Notes: generated from the sequence alone by a model not told the origin. 64,000 nt of DNA from Alphaproteobacteria bacterium (GCA_020632875.1 JACKET010000021.1:1-64000), one strand, 5' to 3'. Counted from the stretch's first letter, positions 9,183-17,222 are shown. A program made the numbers and translations.

Positions 9183-9206
9183 GGTGTCAGAGCAAACCCG
9201 AACATC
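9183..9206 (+). repeat. Left 24-bp terminal inverted repeat
   Basis: Begins GGTGTCAGAG and ends CGAACATC. It is the exact reverse complement of the copy at 9631-9654. Confidence 0.9.
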
Positions 9207-9630
9207 CGATTTCACGAAATTTAACGCCGATTTTCGAGATTTCTACTTTCTCGCGGAACGCCGCGTTGGTCAGGCATCGGCCCCCCAACGCACCGTCGAA
9301 GCACGATTGGGGTTCGGGAGGGATGTCGCGCGTCGCTCGGCCTGGCACGCGTGGACGCGGGCTGGGCGCGCCTGCATCGAGATCGCGGCCACGAGATTTC
9401 GTCGGCCACCGCCCGCAAGCGGGCGTCGTCCCGACGAAACCTCCACCACGGAACGTCTTGACGGGACCTCGGTACCCCCTGTGAACGCGGCTGGAACGCC
9501 GCGTTCCGGGGGCACAGAGGTCTCGACCGTCAAGACGTTTCGCCACCGCCGAGGAAGCTCCCGTCCCGCTATTGACGCGTCAATCGCAGATCGGAACATC
9601 CCAAACTCGGCTGTAAACCTCGTCAAGAAC

Positions 9631-9654
9631 GATGTTCGGGTTTGCTCTGACACC
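9631..9654 (-). repeat. Right 24-bp terminal inverted repeat
   Basis: Begins GATGTTCGGG and ends CTGACACC, the reverse complement of the left arm. Immediately outside, GGATTTGGTGA occurs twice in tandem. Confidence 0.9.
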
Positions 9655-9706
9655 GGATTTGGTGACGGATTTGGTGAGCTGGCTCACTGTCCGCCGCTCC
9701 CCACGG

Positions 9707-10543
9707 TCACCGGAACAGCTCGGGCAGCGCGCGCGCCGCCGAGACCACCTCCAGGGTCTCCTGAGTGCTCTGCTCCTGGCGCGCCGAGGCCTCCTTGCGG
9801 CGGAGCTTCTCGACCCGGTCCTCGAGCCAGTCGCCCGCCGAGCGCGTCGCGAGCAGCCGCGCCGCGTGCTCGCACACCATCGCCTCCGTGATCGACGCGA
9901 CCAGGCCGACGTACAAAAGCTCCCGGGCGCTCTCCTCCGCGAGGCGCGCCGGCGTCGTGTAGCGCACGGTCCACGCCGGCCCCTCGGCTGCAGGAAGGGC
10001 GAGCGGCAGGACCCGCCGGGCCTCCGCGCGATCCGAGCCGATGCCGTGGAACCGCGCGGACACGATCTCCACGGCCCGCACTCCCTCGCGGCGCTGCGCG
10101 ACCAGCGCGCGCTCGGCGAGCGCCAGGGCGAGCGCCGGCACGCCGGCGAGGCTCGTCACCCCCGCGATCGCTTCGTCCACCACGAGCTTCCGGCGGCCGA
10201 GGGCCCCGACCAGCCGCCGTCCGACGCCCACCGTGCGACCGGGGCCCAGCGCGGCGCGTCGCCCGGTGGCCACCTCTGCGACACGCCCGTTGTAGCCCCC
10301 GCACAGCCCGAGGTGGCTGCCGACGACCAGCAGCAACGTCTCGCCCTCCGGAGCCTCGGCCGGGAACCGGACCGCCGCCCGCGCCAGCGCCTGGCCGAGA
10401 TCCGCCTCGTACGCCGCCGCGCTCGGCATGGCGTCCCGCGCCTGCCGGAGGTGGTGGGCCGACAGCGAGGACATCGCCGTCACCGCCTCGGAGAGCGTGC
10501 GGAGGCTGACGAGCCGCCGCCGGATGCGCGCCACCTCGCTCAT
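9707..10543 (-). CDS. atpG: N-type F1Fo-ATPase gamma subunit
   Basis: 278 residues. The central rotor stalk of F1. The C-terminal helix carries EQSTQETLEVVSAARAL, a divergent form of the conserved gamma C-terminus, and the N-terminal helix begins with IRRRLVSLRTLSEAVTAMS. The middle part has LLLVVGSHLGLCGGYNGRV, matching the SDRGLCGxxN core. It is the last gene of the D-C-Q-B-E-F-A-G operon, the position it holds in N-ATPase operons, and its ATG overlaps the atpA stop (ATGA). The sequence is more diverged than housekeeping gamma subunits, as expected for this class. Confidence 0.88.
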   Translation of the reverse strand: MSEVARIRRRLVSLRTLSEAVTAMSSLSAHHLRQARDAMPSAAAYEADLGQALARAAVRFPAEAPEGETLLLVVGSHLGLCGGYNGRVAEVATGRRAALGPGRTVGVGRRLVGALGRRKLVVDEAIAGVTSLAGVPALALALAERALVAQRREGVRAVEIVSARFHGIGSDRAEARRVLPLALPAAEGPAWTVRYTTPARLAEESARELLYVGLVASITEAMVCEHAARLLATRSAGDWLEDRVEKLRRKEASARQEQSTQETLEVVSAARALPELFR

Positions 10544-11979
10544 CGGCGCTTCACCGCGAGCTCCTCGAGCCACCGCCCCTTCCAGCCCTCCGCGGGCTCC
10601 TCTCCGGCGGTCAGCGCCGCCGCGTCCTCGGGCCGGTGCCGACGCCAGGCCGCGACGGCGGGGAACACCCGATGGGGAGCGTCCGCGGGCTCCACATCGT
10701 CGAGCGCGCCGCCCGACACCGCGGAGAGCGCCAGCACGTGCTCCACCACGCCGCGAGGCGACAAGCGGTCCTGCCGGAGGAGCTGGCGCAGCACCCGCCC
10801 GCGGTGGAGCGTCCTCGCGGTCTCGGCGTCGACGTCCAGGCCGACGCGCGTGAGCGCCTCGAGGGAATCGGCCTGGGCGAGCATGATGCGCAGGTCCCGG
10901 GAGACCGCGCGCACGACGGGGAGCTGCGCCGCACCGCCGATGCGGGAGACGCTGCGGCCGATGTCGATGGCGGGCCGCTCGTTGCGGTCGAACCGCGTGG
11001 CGTCGAGCACCACCTGGCCGTCCGTGATGGAGATGAGGTTCGTCGGGATGTACGCCGACAGCTCGCCGTCCGTGGTCTCGACGAGCGGGAGCGCCGTGAT
11101 GGAACCGCCCGACTTCAGCGGCGCCGCGCGCTCGAGCAGCTCGGCGTGCAGGTAGAAGATGTCGCCGGGGAATGCCTCGCGCCCGGGCGGACGGCCGAGC
11201 AGCAGCGCGAGCTGGCGCCACGTGTCCGCGTGCTTCGTGAGGTCGTCGAACACGACGAGCACGTCCCGCCCGGCGTCGCGGAGGGCCTCGGCCACCGCCA
11301 TCCCCGCCATCGGCGCGAGGAACTGGAGCCCGGCGGTCGTGTGTGCGGGACCTGCGACGATCACGGTGTTCCGCAGCGCCCCGACCGCCGCCAGCGAGTC
11401 CCGGTCCGCGAACGTGCGCGAGACCGGCCCCCCGACGTGGACCAGCACGCACGCCACGCCTCGGTCCCGCTGGGCGGCCACGATGTCGAGCGCGAGGGAC
11501 GTCCGCCCCGTGTTGTGGTCGCCCACCACGAGCTGCCGCTGGCCGAGGCCGATGGGCACGGCCCCGTCGAGGGCCGTGATGCCCGTGAGCAGGGGCCGCT
11601 CGACCGGGACCCGCTCCAGGATCTCGGGCGGACGGCCGAACACCGACCGCCGCTCGCCCAGCGGCGGAGGCAGCCCGTCGAGCGGGCGTCCGAGCGGGTC
11701 GACCACCCGTCCGAACAGCGCGTCGCCCGTGGGCACGTCCGGCGTACGCCCGAGCGGACGCACCGCGTCGCGCGCCCGCACGGAGTCGGGGTCGGTGAGC
11801 ACCGCCACGCCCGCGCCGGCCTCGGAGAGCTCGAGCGCGACGCCCAGCGCCCCGCTCTCGAACTGCACGAGCTCTTCGCTCGCCACGCCCTCCAGGCCCA
11901 CCACACCGGCCACGCCGTCCGCGATTCGCGACACGTAGCCCCGGTGGACCGGTCGCAGGTCGAGCGTGCGCTCATCCAC
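10540..11979 (-). CDS. atpA: N-type F1Fo-ATPase alpha subunit with altered P-loop
   Basis: 479 residues, shorter than the usual 500-510. Contains PIGLGQRQLVVGD, ALRNTVIVAGPA, VLVVFDDLTKHADTWRQL, PPGREAFPGDIFYLHAELLERAA and SYIPTN-like AYIPTNLISITDGQ, the ordered signatures of F1 alpha. The Walker A sequence is GDHNTGRT at residues 153-160, so the invariant Lys is Arg159. Alpha subunits carry the non-catalytic nucleotide sites, so the change may be tolerated but should weaken nucleotide binding there. The stop overlaps atpG (ATGA), and the start overlaps the end of atpF by 8 bp. Confidence 0.93.
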   Translation of the reverse strand: MDERTLDLRPVHRGYVSRIADGVAGVVGLEGVASEELVQFESGALGVALELSEAGAGVAVLTDPDSVRARDAVRPLGRTPDVPTGDALFGRVVDPLGRPLDGLPPPLGERRSVFGRPPEILERVPVERPLLTGITALDGAVPIGLGQRQLVVGDHNTGRTSLALDIVAAQRDRGVACVLVHVGGPVSRTFADRDSLAAVGALRNTVIVAGPAHTTAGLQFLAPMAGMAVAEALRDAGRDVLVVFDDLTKHADTWRQLALLLGRPPGREAFPGDIFYLHAELLERAAPLKSGGSITALPLVETTDGELSAYIPTNLISITDGQVVLDATRFDRNERPAIDIGRSVSRIGGAAQLPVVRAVSRDLRIMLAQADSLEALTRVGLDVDAETARTLHRGRVLRQLLRQDRLSPRGVVEHVLALSAVSGGALDDVEPADAPHRVFPAVAAWRRHRPEDAAALTAGEEPAEGWKGRWLEELAVKRR

Positions 11980-12679
11980 GGTGGGCGGCCTCCAGATCCG
12001 CGGCCAGCATCTCCGCGGCTTCCCGAGCCATGCCCGCCGCGCTGCAGTCCACGAGCCCGGCCGCGGTTCCGATGCGCAGGCCCGCGACGAGGTCCGGGCG
12101 CTCCCGCACCTCGAAGCCGTCGGGCAGGCGGGACGCGAGCAGCGCGCGGACCTCCGGCGCCAGCGGGCCCGCCGCCTCCACCCACACCGCGCCCGAGACG
12201 GGTGTCGAGAGTGCGTCGACCGCGCTCTTCGCGAGCGCGAGCTCCAGCTCCGGGCCGTCGATCCGCGCGAGCAGCGACCGCACCGCGCCGGCCGACACGC
12301 GTGCCGCGGCCGAGGCGACCTCGCGGCCGGCCTCCGCGCTGCGCAGCGCCTGCTCCGTCTTCCACGCCTTCCGAGCCGCTTCGACCTCGGCCTTCGCCGC
12401 GTCGAGGAGCGCCTGGGCTTCGGCCTTCGTCGCCTCGAGCTGGCGCTCGGATGCCGCCTCGAGCTCTCCGTCGTGCGCCGCGCGGCGGGCGTCGAGCTCT
12501 GCCGTGCCCGACGCGACCTCGGCCCGGCGCTGCTCGAGCTCCGCCTCCTGTGCCGTGCGCGCCCCCACCTCGTCGGCGAGCGCGCGGGTCACCGGGCGGA
12601 ACAGCAGCCACCACAGCCCACCCGCGAGGATCGCGAGGTTCGCCGATTCGAACAGGATCTCGACGAGGGTCGGCGACAT
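11972..12679 (-). CDS. atpF: N-type F1Fo-ATPase subunit b, extended
   Basis: 235 residues. One N-terminal membrane helix (FESANLAILAGGLWWLLF) is followed by a long charged Ala/Glu/Arg-rich coiled coil (about residues 30-130), the peripheral stator stalk. The extra C-terminal 90 residues (LSTPVSGAVWVEAAGPLAPEV onward) resemble the region that, in N-ATPases, is thought to stand in for the missing delta subunit; that role is inferred. The start codon shares one base with the atpE stop (TGATG). Confidence 0.88.
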   Translation of the reverse strand: MSPTLVEILFESANLAILAGGLWWLLFRPVTRALADEVGARTAQEAELEQRRAEVASGTAELDARRAAHDGELEAASERQLEATKAEAQALLDAAKAEVEAARKAWKTEQALRSAEAGREVASAAARVSAGAVRSLLARIDGPELELALAKSAVDALSTPVSGAVWVEAAGPLAPEVRALLASRLPDGFEVRERPDLVAGLRIGTAAGLVDCSAAGMAREAAEMLAADLEAAHRG

Positions 12680-12933
12680 CACTTCACGAACGGATTGGCG
12701 AAGAGCAGCACGAGCGCGATGACGAGCGCGAAGATCGCGGTCGACTCGATCATCGCGAGCCCGACGAGCATGTTGCGCGCGAGGTTGCCGGACTCGTCGG
12801 GCTGGCGCGCGATGGCGTCCATCCCCGCGGAGCCGAGCCGGCTCTCCCCGAGGGCGGCACCGAATGCGCCGAATCCCATGACCAGGGCCGCACCGAGAAT
12901 CGATGCCACCGCAATGTACGTCTGGTCGCTCAT
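12679..12933 (-). CDS. atpE: N-type F1Fo-ATPase subunit c (rotor ring)
   Basis: 84 residues forming a two-helix hairpin. The polar loop is ARQPDESGN (the R-Q-P signature). Helix 2 carries the ion-binding Glu63 followed by Ser-Thr (MIESTAIFALVIALVLL), closely matching the E-S-T-G-I-Y-S of Na+-type c subunits. Helix 1 has Glu30 in GAALGESRLG where Na+ enzymes have Gln, so each subunit carries two membrane carboxylates. The ion cannot be settled from sequence. The start overlaps the atpB stop (ATGA). Confidence 0.95.
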   Translation of the reverse strand: MSDQTYIAVASILGAALVMGFGAFGAALGESRLGSAGMDAIARQPDESGNLARNMLVGLAMIESTAIFALVIALVLLFANPFVK

Positions 12934-13604
12934 TGTCGTTCCTCGACCTGGATGGCGGCGCCCACGTAGACACACGCCAGGATTGTGAAGATGTAGGCTT
13001 GAATCAGTCCGATCGCGAGATCGAGGGCCATGAGCGGCACCGGGATCAAGAGACCGACGAGGCTCACGAGCAGCCCGACGATCAGGTGCCCGGACATCAT
13101 GTTCCCGAAGAGCCGCAGCGCCAGCGCGAGCGTCCGGGAGAGCTCGGAGATGACCTCGATGGGCGCCAGGAACACGCCGCCCTCGGTGTAGTGCCGGAGG
13201 TAGCCGAGCACGCCGCGCACACGGACGCCCGCGATCGGCACCGCGAAGAACACCGTGAGCGCGAGGGTCGCGGCGACCGCGAGGTCGGCGGTCGGGGCCC
13301 GTACCCCGGGGAGCTGCCCGTACAGCGCGCTGCCCGCCACGAACAGGAACAGCGTCGCGCCGAACACGGCGAGCATCGGCGCGTCGTGGCCCGCTCCGTC
13401 GCGGGCGATGCCCTGAACGAAGCCCACCAGCATGCGCCCGGCGGCCGCGGGCCACGAATCCGGCCGCCGCTCGGCCGCCCGCCCGAGGATCGCCGCGACG
13501 ACCAGCAGCCCCACGGTCACCACCAGGCTGCCGACCATCCCCTCGGTCACCGGGATCGGGCCGAGGTCGAGCACCACCGCAGAGCCGAACAGGTCGTCGT
13601 TCAT
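12930..13604 (-). CDS. atpB: N-type F1Fo-ATPase subunit a (ion channel)
   Basis: 224 residues with about five or six membrane helices. The helix containing LSRTLALALRLFGNMMSGHLI carries the essential stator Arg in the L-x-L-R-L-F-G-N motif, and the last helices read MALDLAIGLIQAYIFTILACVYVGAAI, the conserved E/Q-x-Q-A-Y-I-F segment. ATG at 13604 was chosen because it overlaps the atpQ stop (ATGA) and gives MNDDLFGSAVV, a natural start. Its position after atpQ rather than atpR is discussed in the findings. Confidence 0.94.
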   Translation of the reverse strand: MNDDLFGSAVVLDLGPIPVTEGMVGSLVVTVGLLVVAAILGRAAERRPDSWPAAAGRMLVGFVQGIARDGAGHDAPMLAVFGATLFLFVAGSALYGQLPGVRAPTADLAVAATLALTVFFAVPIAGVRVRGVLGYLRHYTEGGVFLAPIEVISELSRTLALALRLFGNMMSGHLIVGLLVSLVGLLIPVPLMALDLAIGLIQAYIFTILACVYVGAAIQVEERQ

Positions 13605-13876
13605 CGCGTCCGCCTCCCGACGCCCGACAGCGCGACCGAGAACCCGAGGGCCGCACCCGCCGCGATGAGGCCCGCCGTGAGCCACCGCGGCCCGTCGACG
13701 AGCCGTCCCGCCACCACCCCGAGCAGCGTCAGGATGGCGATGGGCCAGCCGATGCTCCCGAGCACGCGGAGAGCCTTCCAGAAGCCCTCCTGGGACGGGC
13801 GTTTCTCGAGGCGTTCCAGATCCCGGCGGGTCTGGTCGACGGCCTCCTCGCGGCGCTCGCGGTCGACGTCCGTCAC
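13601..13876 (-). CDS. atpQ: AtpQ-like (AtpI-type) membrane protein of N-ATPase
   Basis: 91 residues. A charged N-terminus (RREEAVDQTRRDLERLEKRP) precedes two membrane helices (LGSIGWPIAILTLLGVVAGRL and a Gly/Ala-rich second helix). This layout, with the I-G-W-P-I core, fits the ATPase_gene1/AtpQ family placed second or third in N-ATPase operons, thought to help assemble the c ring. The start overlaps the end of atpC by 4 bp and the stop overlaps atpB by 4 bp. Confidence 0.8.
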   Translation of the reverse strand: MTDVDRERREEAVDQTRRDLERLEKRPSQEGFWKALRVLGSIGWPIAILTLLGVVAGRLVDGPRWLTAGLIAAGAALGFSVALSGVGRRTR

Positions 13877-14271
13877 GACGCCCCCTCTTCGAGCGCACCC
13901 GAGCGGACCTCGACGGTGATGCGGTGCTCGAGCTCCTCCAGCCGGCGCAGGGCGGCCAGCTCGCCCTCCTCGCTGGTCTGTGCGCGGGCGAGGGCCGCCA
14001 GCACCTCTTCGGCCGCGCCGACCTCGACGAACGGCGAGAACAGCTCGATGACCGCGCCGTCGTGCCGCACGACGCCCCCCGCGGTGCCGCCGAAGCGCCG
14101 CCCCTCGCCGCGCCCGAGCACCACGAGCCCCGGCATCAGCACGCTCACGAAGGGCTCCGCGCCCGGCCGGGTGCCGGCCTGGCCGGACGGCGACGGCCAG
14201 CGCACCCCGTCGACCGGGCCGTCGAACACGACCTTCGCCGGCGTGCGGAGGATGGCGCGCAGCTCACGCAT
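13873..14271 (-). CDS. atpC: N-type F1Fo-ATPase epsilon subunit
   Basis: 132 residues. The beta-sandwich N-terminal part (RAILRTPAKVVFDGPVDGVRW) and GVVRHDGAVIELFSPFVEV match the epsilon fold, followed by a C-terminal helix pair (AAEEVLAALARAQTSEEGELA). It links gamma to the c ring and can regulate ATP hydrolysis. The start overlaps the atpD stop by 8 bp. Confidence 0.87.
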   Translation of the reverse strand: MRELRAILRTPAKVVFDGPVDGVRWPSPSGQAGTRPGAEPFVSVLMPGLVVLGRGEGRRFGGTAGGVVRHDGAVIELFSPFVEVGAAEEVLAALARAQTSEEGELAALRRLEELEHRITVEVRSGALEEGAS

Positions 14272-15670
14272 CCGGCCCTCCGAGCGCCGCGTCGAGGTCG
14301 TCGAGGCCCCCGATCTGGGTGAGCTTCGCGACGGGCACCGCGTCGCAGCCGCCGTCGAGGATGGCCTGTACGTCGCGCACGGTCTGCGCGACGGGCACTG
14401 ATCGGCCGGGACGCCCGGTGAACGCCTCGGTCACGAAGAACGGCTGGGTGAAGTACGCGCGCAGGCGCATGGCCCGCCCCACGAGCTGCCGGTCGGACTC
14501 GGAGAGCTCGTCGAGCCCCAGCATCGAGATGATGTCGCGCAGCTCGGCGTAGCGCCCGAGCACCTCGCGCGCGTGCTCGACGACCTCGGCGTGCCGTGCG
14601 CCGACCACGGACGGATCGAGCGCCTTGCTGCTCGACCGGAGCGGGTCGACGGCCGGGTACAGCCCCTCGGCGGCGACGTCGCGCGACAGCATCAGCGTGC
14701 TGTCCATGTGCCAGAACGCGTGCACGACGGCCGGATCGCTGAAGTCGTCGGCCGGCACGTACACCGCCTGCACCGACATCATGTCGCCCGAGGTCGTCGC
14801 GGTGACGCGCTCTTCGAGCTCGGCGATGTCGGCAGCGAGGGTCGGCTGGTAGCCCACGCGCGATGGCATGCGGCCGAGCAGGCCGGAGACCTCCATCCCC
14901 GCCTGGACGTGCCGGTAGAGGTTGTCGACCACGAGCAGCACGGCCTTGCCGAGGTCGTCGCGGAAGTGCTCCGCGATGCCGAGCGCCGACAGGCCCACGA
15001 GCTGGCGGGCGCCCGGCGTCTCCTTCATCTGCCCGAACACGAGGGCCGTGCGGTCGAGCACGCCGCGGCGCTGGATCTCCTCCCACAGCTCGAGCCCTTC
15101 GCGCGAGCGCTCGCCGATGCCCGCGAACACCGCCACGCCGGAGAGCTGCGCGATGGCGCTGTGGATGAACTCGGTGAGGATGACGGTCTTCCCCACGCCC
15201 GCCCCGCCGAACACCGCGGCCCGGCCGCCGTGCAGGAACGGGCAGAAGAGGTCGACCACCTTGATGCCGGTCGGGTACACGTCCGACCACGGGCGCCGCT
15301 CGGAGGCCGCCGGGGGCGGGCTGTGCAGCCGTCTCCGCGCGGTGGAGGCCACCGGGCCGCGGCCGTCGAGCGGCTCGCCGAACAGGTCGACCACACGACC
15401 GAGCAGCCCCTCGCCGACCGGGACGGAGATCGGCTCGGACTCCGCGCGCGCCGGCTCCCCCATCCGCAGCCCCCGCGTGGGCTCCACGGAGATGGTCCGG
15501 GCGACGTTGCCCGACAGGTGCGCCCGCACGCACGCACGCGTCGAACCGTCCTCCCCGAGGTGCACCAGCGCGTTCACCGGAGGCAGCCGCCCGTCGAAGC
15601 GGATGTCGACGACGGTTCCGCGGATTCCGATCACCCGCCCGTGCAGGCTCTGTGGGGACGTGCCGTTCAT
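14264..15670 (-). CDS. atpD: N-type F1Fo-ATPase beta subunit (catalytic)
   Basis: 468 residues. Intact Walker A GGAGVGKTV, the catalytic-Glu segment FAGIGERSREGLELW, LVFGQMKETPGAR, the Walker B strand VLLVVDNLYRHVQAGMEVSGLLGR and SVQAVYVPADD all fit F1 beta. It is the first gene of the operon, as in N-ATPase operons. The upstream region is divergent from the CFI-box gene with a 62-bp spacer that must hold both promoters. Catalysis by this subunit looks normal, in contrast to the altered alpha P-loop. Confidence 0.96.
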   Translation of the reverse strand: MNGTSPQSLHGRVIGIRGTVVDIRFDGRLPPVNALVHLGEDGSTRACVRAHLSGNVARTISVEPTRGLRMGEPARAESEPISVPVGEGLLGRVVDLFGEPLDGRGPVASTARRRLHSPPPAASERRPWSDVYPTGIKVVDLFCPFLHGGRAAVFGGAGVGKTVILTEFIHSAIAQLSGVAVFAGIGERSREGLELWEEIQRRGVLDRTALVFGQMKETPGARQLVGLSALGIAEHFRDDLGKAVLLVVDNLYRHVQAGMEVSGLLGRMPSRVGYQPTLAADIAELEERVTATTSGDMMSVQAVYVPADDFSDPAVVHAFWHMDSTLMLSRDVAAEGLYPAVDPLRSSSKALDPSVVGARHAEVVEHAREVLGRYAELRDIISMLGLDELSESDRQLVGRAMRLRAYFTQPFFVTEAFTGRPGRSVPVAQTVRDVQAILDGGCDAVPVAKLTQIGGLDDLDAALGGPDA

Positions 15671-15732
15671 GCCGACGCGGCGCTCCAGGGGAGAGGTATG
15701 CTGCGCCGACGACCCCCGGAGCGCAAGCGACC

Positions 15733-16701
15733 ATGACCCGCCCTCCCCCCTCGATCCGCCGTGCGCGCCTGCTCGCGTTGCTCGGCATCGCGGTCGCCGC
15801 GCCGGCCTCCGCCGAGCCCAATCCGTTCGACCGGGACGGCGACCTCATCGCCGACTCCGTGGACAAGTGCCCCGACGAGAAGGAGGACTACAACGGCTAC
15901 GTCGACGACGACGGCTGCCCGGACCAGCGCATCGTCGACCTGCTCGGCATCCCCGAGCCGAAGCCCTCGATCCTCGTGCCGAAGCCGGTCCCCTCGCTCC
16001 TGATCCCGAAGCCCGAGCCCGCGCCGGGGCTGCTCCTCCCGAAGCCCGAGCCCGCACCGGTGCTGCTCCTGCCCGTCGAGCCGCGGCCCACGCTCGTGCC
16101 CCCTAAGCCCGGCTCGCTCCCGGCGCTCGGCGCGGACCTCCCGCCCGACTCGTTCACGTGTACGGGCGAGGTCGAGCGCTTCGACTCGCTGCTCGGCGCG
16201 TTCTTCCGGTGTGATGGGGATCCTTCGCGGTGGTGGGTCACGCCCGGCATCGACATGGACTTCCCCGACGTCGTGCGCACCGGTGCGCGGGGCAAGGTCG
16301 TGCTGAAGCGCAACGGCCCCGACGGCGCGATCCTCGTGTCGTTCCAGACGAGCGACGGCGTGATCCACGTCCCCCAGCCCGAGCCGGACGGGTGCTTCCT
16401 GACCACCGCCGTCACCCGGAGCCGCGGGTTGCCGGACGACTGCGCCGAGCTCCAGGCGATGCGGGCGTTCCGCGACGGCTGGCTCGGCCCCGAGCATCCC
16501 GACGTGCGACGGTACTACGCGGTCGCACCGGCCATCGTGGCCGCGATCGACGCCCGTGAGGACGCGGACGCCGTGTGGGACATCGTGCGGGTCGACTACC
16601 TCGAGCCGATCCTCGCCCTCGTCGGAGAAGGTCGGAACGAACAGGCACATGCCGCCTACCGCCAGCTCGTCGACGACCTGCTCGCCGGGACGCGCGCCTG
16701 A
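15733..16701 (+). CDS. Secreted CFI-box-CTERM protein with thrombospondin-3-like repeat
   Basis: 322 residues from ATG 15733. A conventional signal peptide (Arg-rich n-region, LLALLGIAVAAPASA, cleavage near residue 27) precedes a calcium-binding DRDGDLIADSVDKCPDEKED repeat of the thrombospondin-3/OmpA-linker type. A repetitive Pro-rich stretch follows (four K-P-E/V-P-x-P-x-L units), then a compact domain, then a C-terminal region starting CFLTTAV with DDCAELQAMRAFRDGWL and YYAVAPAIV, which matches the CFI-box-CTERM domain. The protein is probably surface-located; its function is unknown. It is divergent from the ATPase operon. Confidence 0.8.
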   Translation: MTRPPPSIRRARLLALLGIAVAAPASAEPNPFDRDGDLIADSVDKCPDEKEDYNGYVDDDGCPDQRIVDLLGIPEPKPSILVPKPVPSLLIPKPEPAPGLLLPKPEPAPVLLLPVEPRPTLVPPKPGSLPALGADLPPDSFTCTGEVERFDSLLGAFFRCDGDPSRWWVTPGIDMDFPDVVRTGARGKVVLKRNGPDGAILVSFQTSDGVIHVPQPEPDGCFLTTAVTRSRGLPDDCAELQAMRAFRDGWLGPEHPDVRRYYAVAPAIVAAIDAREDADAVWDIVRVDYLEPILALVGEGRNEQAHAAYRQLVDDLLAGTRA

Positions 16702-17222
16702 CGCTCGGCCCCCGTGCCGAGTGGGAACGCGACTTCAGCGCGTTCGGCGCGGGTGTCGGTGCGACCACCCCCGTGCTCGGCGCCACCACGTTGGTGTTCG
16801 TCGGCGTTCCTCCGGCTGCCGCGGGCGTCGGAGCGCTGGTCGGCATCGGCCTCGGCGCGGTGGGCGCCATCGCCGGAAAGCTCGCGGGCGGCGTCCTGCA
16901 CACCGCCGCACACCGCTACGAGGACGACCCCCTGTGGCTCTTCCCGCTCGGGTTCCCGATCGGCGCGCTCGGGGGTGCCGCAGTCGGGGTGATCCAGGTG
17001 GCCGTGTTCAGCGGATTCCGGGGCGGTCTGGCCGACGCAGCCCTCCTGGGGATGATGCCCGTGATGGCGGGCGGTCTCGTCGCGGGCGTCGTGTGGGTGC
17101 CCTACCTGGCCATGCGCCGCCGCGACCGTCCCGGCTGGCCCGTGCTCGCCGTCGCGGTCGCGCTCTCCCCCTTCGCGGTGCTGATCGCGACCCTGGCCAC
17201 GCTGCTAGCGACCGGCATCTAG
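16698..17222 (+). CDS. Polytopic membrane protein of unknown function
   Basis: About 174 residues. Four hydrophobic segments rich in Gly and Ala (for example VGIGLGAVGAIAGKLAGG and AVAVALSPFAVLIATLATLLA). The start is uncertain: no ATG, GTG or TTG lies near the natural N-terminus. A CTG at 16698 overlaps the upstream stop as CTGA, the GTG at 16575 would add a shadow-like Arg-rich leader, and an internal GTG near 16770 would shorten it. The coding signal (GC-rich third positions) begins close to 16700. It is convergent with hypE across 89 bp that contain two short hairpins (around 17229 and 17288) but no T-run. Confidence 0.6.
   Translation: MTLGPRAEWERDFSAFGAGVGATTPVLGATTLVFVGVPPAAAGVGALVGIGLGAVGAIAGKLAGGVLHTAAHRYEDDPLWLFPLGFPIGALGGAAVGVIQVAVFSGFRGGLADAALLGMMPVMAGGLVAGVVWVPYLAMRRRDRPGWPVLAVAVALSPFAVLIATLATLLATGI

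Larger units (their letters stand above)
9183..9654. mobile_element. Non-coding element bounded by perfect 24-bp terminal inverted repeats
   Basis: Positions 9183-9206 (starting GGTGTCAGAGCAAACCCG) and 9631-9654 are exact reverse complements over 24 bp, and the match stops at both ends. The 472-bp interval holds no convincing gene; open frames within it are short and match nothing known. It contains a long internal hairpin (9452-9539) and a 14-bp palindrome (9571-9584), and its ends are AT-richer than the surroundings. No target-site duplication is visible. The architecture is that of a miniature inverted-repeat element or other non-autonomous mobile or structured repeat, lying between the Dyp peroxidase and the end of the ATPase operon. 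Confidence 0.75.

Noticed and set aside
9187..9546. A 119-residue minus-strand frame inside the inverted-repeat element, considered as a small transposase
   Set aside because: It has no catalytic acid pattern or HTH, and its composition is like random GC-rich sequence.
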